In this document: piece after piece, positions 57,659 to 64,000 of the stretch | How the letters are laid out: every line of letters begins with the position of its first letter | Numbering within the stretch: the stretch's first letter is position 1 | Assembly: GCA_907163345.1 (NCBI GenBank) | Contig: CAJQUN010000060.1 | Span: 744,001-808,000 of the forward strand | DNA length: 64,000 bases | Source: Haberlea rhodopensis | Lineage: Eukaryota; Streptophyta; Magnoliopsida; Lamiales; Gesneriaceae | Direction of reading: 5' to 3' | Translations under genes and position numbers: made by a program | Notes under the pieces: generated by a model | The model's input: only the letters and a program-made list of their open reading frames with translations | Database searches by the model: none | Told to the model about the DNA's origin: nothing

Positions 57659-58932
57659 TGTTGGGAAATGATTTCTAAGTTTTGGTGATTACAAACATCT
57701 ACCGGATGGAGACATCTATTGGATGTAGACATCTACAGGGAAGAGACACCTACTGGATGAAGACATCTACCGGGAAGAGACACCTACTGGATGAAGACAT
57801 CTACCGGGTGGAGACATCTACTGGATGAAGACATCTACCGGGAAGAGACACCTACTGGATGAAGACATCTACCGGGTGGAGACATCTACTGGATGAAGAC
57901 ATCTACCGGGTGAAGACACCTACTGGATGAAGACAGCTACCGAGTGAAGACACCTACTAGATGAAGACATCTACCGGGTAAAGACATCTACTGTATAAAG
58001 TCTGTCAACTGTCCAACTGACGTCTACTGGATTCAAGAGTATAACTGTATACTGAAGCCACAGGACCAGAAGAAGTGAATTCAGCAGCAGATCTAAAATA
58101 CCAGTTGAAGTGAGTACAACTGAATCTGACAAAGGTACAACAGAACGACGGGCACTACGAATTCATCGCCACCAATTCCGTCAGATTCAAAGAGCCGTTG
58201 CTGAACAAAAATAGAAGGAAGATAAACCTCATATAAAATGAGAAAGGAAACGGATTCTATGCAAAGCTTTCCATACAAAGAAAGATTACCGTTAGACAAT
58301 GATATCTATAAATACAGCCTCTAGAAGAATGAAGATTAATGCTAAATCCTCCGATATAAGAATATTAAAAAATATCAATCAGTGAAAGATACTGAAGTTA
58401 TATCTCTCTAAAGATTCAGCTAGAGCATAAGTCCACTGATATATAAAAGATCAAGTTAAACTGGTGTACTGCTCAAAGACAATTCAAGAACACTTGAAGC
58501 TTACAAGTGTAATACTTAATCAAAAGAGTGTTAGGAAGTATAATTGTAAACATACCATAAAATTTGTGTTGCTAGGAGTTTAGGCTACGCTGTATGAAAT
58601 CCTACGAAGGTTGTATACTATAAAGTGTAAACCAAAGTCTTCTAGTGTATCCTTCCTGCAAAGGAAGAAGGGGAGACGTATAAGCGTTGTGCTTCAAACT
58701 TCCAGAAACAATCTCTGTGTTATTTACTTACGTATTTTTGTTTACTTTAGTTCACTCACAAGTGTAGTAGACGTATTCCGCACTTTACTAAGTGTCTGCT
58801 GACTTGCACATTGGATTGTGAAGCTACTGCATTACCTTACAGTTTGCAGTAATCAGAAGAAGAATTGAATTTGAGGGTAGTGTTTATTCACCCCCCCCCC
58901 CCCCCCTTCTAAACACACATCCGATCCTAACA
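57659..58932 (+). repeat. SIRE 5' LTR
   Basis: TGTTGGGAAATG to GATCCTAACA, 1274 bp. Minisatellite of 34-bp units (paired 17-mers GACATCTACCGGGxxGA) at about 57700-57985. TATAAATA at 58307-58314. Double-hairpin block at 58651-58705; poly-C run at about 58892-58906. Confidence 0.9.
58307..58314 (+). promoter_or_regulatory. Probable TATA box of the SIRE 5' LTR
   Basis: TATAAATA at the position equivalent to 4661-4670 of the other SIRE LTR. Confidence 0.55.
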
Positions 58933-58934
58933 AG

Positions 58935-58946
58935 TGGTATCAGAGC
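58935..58946 (+). promoter_or_regulatory. Primer binding site of the SIRE element
   Basis: TGGTATCAGAGC, two bases after the LTR end, complementary to initiator tRNA-Met. Confidence 0.9.
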
Positions 58947-58982
58947 AGGTTCTTCTCAATCTTGAGATATACTAAATATCAG

Positions 58983-60840
58983 ATGGCCTCATTCAGCAAG
59001 ATTCATATGTTCAAGAAAGACGTATATGATGATTGGAGAATCTGTATGCAAGCACATCTAAGTGCTCAAGATGATAATATGTGGTATGTAATCACTGAAG
59101 GACCCATGAAGATCATGAAAATCAATACAGCTGCTTCTATCACAAGTGGTGATCCACAAATGGTAGAAAAGGACAGATCTCAATGGTCAAATGAAGAAAA
59201 GAAGAAAGCCAATCTGGACAACGTTGCTAAGGACATTTTGTTCAAAACTTTGGACAAAAATATGTTCAACAAAATAAAATGTGTTCCACAGCTAAAGAAA
59301 TCTGGGAGAAGATTGCCCAACTCTGTGAAGGAAATGATCAAACCAAAGATAACAAGCTCACTGTGGCATTACAGAAGTTTTAGCATATCAATATGATGAA
59401 TGGAGAAACTCTCAACGAGTACGATGAAAGAGTGACCGGAATAATTAATAAACTCAGCATTCTGGGTAAGGAGTTACCCAACAGAGAAGTCACCCTCAAG
59501 GTGATGAGAGGTCTCCCAAGAGAATGGGATGTCAAGACCATTGCTATGAGAGAATCAAAGGATATCAACAAGATAGATCTGCATGACCTGTTTGCTGATT
59601 TAAAAGCTTATGAATTCGAATTAGGTATTCGGGTTGAAGATGAACCCTGTACCAGTCAGCCTACCAAAGCTCTAACTGCATCGGAGTCCATATCTACTGC
59701 TACAGAGATGACTCCAGAAAAGATATGTAATGATGCTATGGTAATGTTCGTAAAGAAATTCGGGAAGTTCATGAAGAAGAATCAGAAATCATATCCACGA
59801 AGGCAGAGCTTCAAAGGAAGATCAGAAGAAGAAGAGCGAGTATGCTTCAACTGCCTCAAGACAGGGCATTTCATCGCCGACTGTCCCAAACCCAAAAAGG
59901 ATGATCACAAAAGAGGATCCAAGGATCACAGGAAATCCAAGGAAACTAGAAGATTATCCAGAAGGGACAGAGATCAAAAGGTTTTGATGGCAGAAGAAAG
60001 TAAGAGCAAATGGGCTGATTCTGAATCAGAATCAGAGGAGTCAACCAGCTCGTCCAGCGAGAGTGAAGACGAAGAAGTCCACTGCTTAATGGCAAATGAT
60101 GAAATTGAGGTACACGAGTCTAACCTATCTGAATTTACACATAGTGAACTTACCAATGCATTGCAGGACATGATCAATGAGTATCGGACGTTATATGAAT
60201 CCTTTGAAAGCTATAAGACTGAGCACTCAATCCCAACGGAAACGCATAACAACAAACTTGATTGTGAACAATCAAATGAGTTGGAATGCTTAAGGGAAAC
60301 AACTAGTCTCCTAGTGAAAGAAAGAGATGAAGCCAGGTGTGCTTACCAGAAACTCAGCAAACTGGTCAGCACTTGGAATGCGTCAACTACCAGAAAAGAT
60401 GAAATGCTTGAGTCTATAAGATTTGCTGGTGATTGAACTGGTATAGGCTATAATATCAATGACAGCAATTCATCTGGTAACGAACCTCCGCTGTGTCTAA
60501 AGAAAAGCAATGTTCAACCAATGAACTTTGTAAGATCTAGCACAGTATATGATCCCATTAAATTGGTTAAAGAACATGTTAAAGCAACACTCATTAAGGA
60601 ACAGACATCACACCGAGGTATTGGTTATGTTGAACCAATCAAGAAAGCTAAACCGGGGCAAAAGTTCAGAAATGAACTTAAACCCACTGGTCGAGCAGCT
60701 AGAGAGGTTAAACCCAACTGGTACTACAACTGTATGCCTATCCAGAAGAGGAATATGCCAAATAACAGGAACTACAAACCAAAAGCACATGCATACACTC
60801 ATTATCACACTACACAGTCAAGACCATCACCATCATTTTG
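58983..60840 (+). pseudogene. SIRE gag relic with zinc knuckle
   Basis: Start MASFSKIHMFKKDVYDDWRI at 58983, 37 bases after the primer site. The Gag core runs to about 59280, shifts frame (LPREWDVKTIAMRE and LHDLFADLKAYEFELG at 59393-59630), and continues open to 60436. The zinc knuckle CFNCLKTGHFIADC is at 59843-59884. A Ser/Glu/Asp-rich acidic stretch and a coiled-coil-like segment (LECLRETTSLLVKERDEA) follow. A stop at 60434 and further shifts break the C-terminal part (60521-60841). A stop near 59385 splits the core. Would assemble particles; this copy is dead. Confidence 0.85.
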
Positions 60841-60966
60841 AATGCACACACATTTCAGAACCCACACCGACCTAAGCTACTCAGGGTCATACAAGTGTGG
60901 GTTCCGAAAGGACTAATCCTGTCTGGACCCAAGTAGGATTGGGTACCAATCATATTTTCGCTTTAA

Positions 60967-61296
60967 TTGCAGAAATCTAGAGTGCAGAAGGTTCGGAGCT
61001 CTGAGTGGTTTCTGGACAGTGGATGCTCGAACACTACTCTGCTGTCTGAGTTAGTTGATATCTCCAGACCAAGAATAACCTTTGGGGACAACGCGAAAGA
61101 CAGCACTGAAAACGACTTACGAATCAACAATTTGAGCAATCGACTGGAAAACACAATGATTGATGATTCAATTGATGAAGAAGAAAATTCAAATAGAAGA
61201 ATTGACTGCAGCCTAGAGCCAGAAGTTCCAGAAGCTCAAACAGAAGAACCTGCTGTTCAACAGACACTGGAACCCACTGACTCTCATATCATTTAG
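60967..61296 (+). pseudogene. SIRE protease stub fused to the pre-RT linker
   Basis: SSEWFLDSGCSNTTLLSE is the copia protease start (DSG) and RITFGDNAK its second landmark. The frame then runs straight into an acidic linker (IDDSIDEEENSNRRI, VPEAQTEEPAVQQTLEP), which in this lineage lies between integrase and RT. The join removes the rest of protease and all of integrase while keeping the frame open. Confidence 0.75.
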
Positions 61297-62930
61297 CAAT
61301 TCTACCACTAATTGCATGCAACATAGAATGAAAGAGAGAAAGGCTCATGCTTTATATACAACCCATATACAAGTATAATCGTGCTCACATGCGAGCATCA
61401 TGAATGTGTATATATACCTCTGGTGTATATAAGTACCCTATATGATACCTTGCTCCATCAAGCCCTGGTACCTTGATCCTAGAAGTGTCTCCAATCAACA
61501 GCTCGAGCTCATCTCCAAAGCCATCGATGTACCTGTTCTACCTGTCCCAACGGAGACAGCCCCCAAAGGGGTGAGCATACCAATACACAAAATCCCATAA
61601 TCACAATAATGAAATTCATAATTTACAAAAATGTAAATACTAATGAATTTAAATGATACTCCCTGGATGTCAACGTCCTCATCTGGGATTCCGTGTACTG
61701 TCCCTGTTCTCACAATCATCAAACTCATCAAATCTCAAAAATCAGTAAATCAACACAGTGATTAACTCATCGCATGCCTAATTCTCGAATATCAATAAAT
61801 AGTGATTCCAAATTCATTATACATGCAAATATAGATATCTCAATATCTAATACTGATTTCTCAACTTCGCTACCAATCACAGATAGCTCAGATGCCTCGC
61901 ATTTATTTTACCAAATCTCCCTTATTCTCAGACGTCTCAAATGTCTCACAATGATTACATGATTCCACAGTCATTCCCAGGCATCTCAATGCCCCACAAT
62001 GGTCATATAAATCTAGTACCCCATATGTCTTGTAAAAGTTATACTACTCTAGTATCACGCACGCTTGTCGCGGCGATATCAAGATTAGGTCGTTCCATAG
62101 CTATATCAACACATATATATATAACCATACGCACAACTATTTAATGCAATCAAAATACATTATGCATTTCAAAAATGCTCTCATATAAAGAAATGCTTGT
62201 ACGTCGCACGTACATTAAATCTCCGTAGTCCGAGCCAAACCTTGCTCGAGTTCCATGCCCCGAGGAATGATGTGCTAACACGATAAATAATTCACAATTA
62301 TTTACGAACATGTAACCCATGCTCAAGAACATCCATAACCCTTATAAAAATATTGTCAACACACGACAATTGACCATTTAAAAGACCCGGGGCAAGGCAC
62401 AAACGATAACCAAGATGTAGCAACACATGCAGGGAGGGAAAACGAATGAGACATCAACGAAAATTGTTCAAGAACCACCCCTCATTTTCGAACCCTTAAC
62501 CTCATAATTCGAACCCAACCAAGCACCAAAAATTCATCCAAAACAAGAATAATCGATCAACATCATGAACCACCGCCCCTCCTGACAAAACCCCAAAAAT
62601 CGCACGCTACCCTCACGCATGCAGTTAGTAATTCGAACCAAACATCACAAAAATAGTAGGGGATTACAGGAGAAGAACGAAAAAGGGGTAAGGAAGGTTA
62701 CCCAATCAAAAAATCTGAAGAAAATTGATTGAAATCGGATGAACCCTAGAAATCGGACCTCTGCGCTTTTCTGGAAAATCCGAACGGAAACCTCGACGAA
62801 AAATTCAGGTTCTTGGTGTGGAAAGTTGCGCCTGGAAGAGACGAAGACAACGGCGGTCCGGACGCGCCGGATGGTGGCTGGACGGCGGCGGCATACTTGT
62901 CTCCGTCGCTCAATAATAGTGCGTAATCAG
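61297..62930 (-). repeat. Tekay-like LTR relic without palindrome array
   Basis: 61330-61420 matches 55495-55590, and 61440-61600 matches the reverse complement of 24050-24190. A paired ACGT box lies at 62198-62214. Where the arrays should lie (about 62360-62500) no CGATCG occurs. The true LTR start is missing at the junction with the SIRE stub. The 62560-62930 part is GC-richer, with no supported ORF. Confidence 0.6.
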
Positions 62931-64000
62931 CACCCATCGCTCGAAGGCGGCAAAATCTTGTGCTGAGTACATAGCGGCACAATCCATCGCAATAGAATCG
63001 ACGGCATGATACCTCGTCATATAATAAGTGGCATGAAACCTCGCTATACACCTGAGCATGAATCATCGTCCACATAATAGCGGAACGAGGCATCGCTATC
63101 AACATATCTGACGGCACGAATCATCGCCAATCCTTATAGAAGAATGAGTCATCGTAAATCATCATATACATATGGCCAACGGCATGAACCATCATCAACC
63201 GACACAGCGGAATGCCTCATCGCTATACATGTGTCTGGCGGTATGAATCATCGCCCATCATCATAGAAGAATGAATCATCATCATCGACACAACGGAATA
63301 CATCATCGCTATCATCCGTGTCATCATAAAGAAATGAATCATTATCATCGACACAGCGGAATACATCATCGATATCATCCGTGTCATCATAAAGAAATGA
63401 ATCATTATCATCGACACAGCGTTATACATCATCGCTATCATCCGTGTCATCATAAAGAAATGAATCATTATCATCGACACAGCGGAATACATCATCGCTA
63501 TCATCCGTGTCATCATAAAGAAATGAATCATTATCATCGACACAGCGGAATACATCATCGCTATCATCCGTGTCATCATAAAGAAATGAATCATTATCAT
63601 CGACACAGCGGAATACATCATCGCTATCATCCGTGTCATCATAAAGAAATGAATCATTATCATCGACACAGCGGAATACATCACCGCTATCATCCGTGTC
63701 CGGCGGTATAAACCATCGCCAATCATCACAAAGAGATGTACATAAATTAATAAATGCATGAATCTTAGTTAAGTATACTTCCTGGTTAAACACATTAACC
63801 CACTTTTATTGTCCCTGTTTCAAATATTCATGCACGTAATTGATTAACATCATAGTATCATATGGTATCTTACCACATCGTAAACATCATAACGTCTTAT
63901 GGCATATTACCATATTATAAACATCGTATGACCTCTTACCATATGGGCATCTTACCCTGTGGCATCTTACCACATCATAAACATCGTATGACATCTTACC
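62931..64000 (-). repeat. Repeat-rich part of another Tekay-like LTR, cut by the window end
   Basis: Degenerate units with GCGGCACxAATCATCGC (62970-63240), the 63-bp minisatellite (63240-63711) and CATCTTACC-type repeats (63840-64000) as in LTR A and B. No gene. Confidence 0.6.
63240..63711. repeat. 63-bp minisatellite
   Basis: About seven tandem copies of a 63-bp unit (starts CATCATCGCTATCATCCGTG, then TCATCATAAAGAAATGAATC) with only a few differences. Because 63 is a multiple of three and stops are absent, long ORFs appear on both strands; they encode 21-residue repeats of no known kind. Confidence 0.95.

Larger units (their letters stand above)
57659..61296 (+). mobile_element. SIRE-type copia element, internally deleted and 3' truncated
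   Basis: 5' LTR (57659-58932), primer site (58935-58946), gag relic (58983-60840) and a protease stub (60967-61100). The stub jumps directly to sequence typical of the region between integrase and RT (to 61296), so integrase is deleted. It then ends against Tekay-like LTR DNA. RT, RNase H, env-like ORF and 3' LTR are missing. Confidence 0.85.

Noticed and set aside
63271..63759. Histidine-rich repeat protein on either strand
   Set aside because: It is the translation of a 63-bp minisatellite, open on both strands, without flanking coding sequence or known domain.

Overview
The window looks like a plant nuclear genome, and almost all of it is transposable-element sequence. I see Ty1/copia elements of SIRE/Maximus and Angela type, Ty3/gypsy elements of Tekay (chromovirus) and Athila/Tat type, an L1-type LINE, hAT DNA transposons and an integrated caulimovirid (plant pararetrovirus) copy. 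The env-like ORF at the left edge resembles, from memory, proteins predicted in large numbers in Gesneriaceae genomes such as Dorcoceras. An asterid (Lamiales/Gesneriaceae) is my best guess, but no single-copy host gene is present to confirm it. I recognised no tRNA, rRNA or intact host gene.

Layout. 1-5278: 3' part of a SIRE-like copia element (broken env-like ORF, polypurine tract, 3' LTR). 5279-10581: decayed plus-strand Tekay-like gypsy element. 10582-27840: a relic Athila/Tat gypsy element split by two younger insertions. The first is an Angela-type copia element (11780-20565, TSD AAACC). The second is a non-coding SIRE-derived element (21722-27524, TSD AGRTG), whose left LTR carries a solo gypsy LTR (22187-24559, TSD CCGCA). 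27841-28761: unassigned DNA, perhaps the start of a broken host gene. 28762-33720: minus-strand LINE. 33781-36156: minus-strand hAT relic. 36523-37102: hAT-type MITE inside a direct duplication. 37943-39997: solo Tekay LTR, minus strand (TSD CTTAT). 40003-43975: degenerate caulimovirid copy, minus strand. 44271-52990: young Tekay element, minus strand, with a second truncated internal segment beyond its outer LTR. 52991-57587: non-coding Tekay-like internal region plus LTR. 57659-61296: internally deleted SIRE element (5' LTR, gag, protease stub). 61297-64000: more Tekay-like LTR sequence with minisatellites.

The genes do not form a host pathway; they are parts of independent replication systems in different states of decay. 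The nearly functional ones are the Angela pol ORF (16099-19098) and the Tekay gag-pol (46172-50685, one frameshift plus a mutated protease active site). The three nested TSDs give a relative order: Athila relic first, then the copia-type insertions, then the gypsy solo LTR.

The most unusual signal is non-coding. Five Tekay-type LTRs carry an array of six to eight copies of the 12-bp palindrome GCGATCGATCGC, mostly about 21 bp apart (two helical turns). Spacing is kept while spacer sequence diverges. The same LTRs share an inverted pair of ACGT boxes. SIRE-family LTRs share a two-hairpin element whose stem is kept by matched changes, and the Angela leader carries telobox palindromes.
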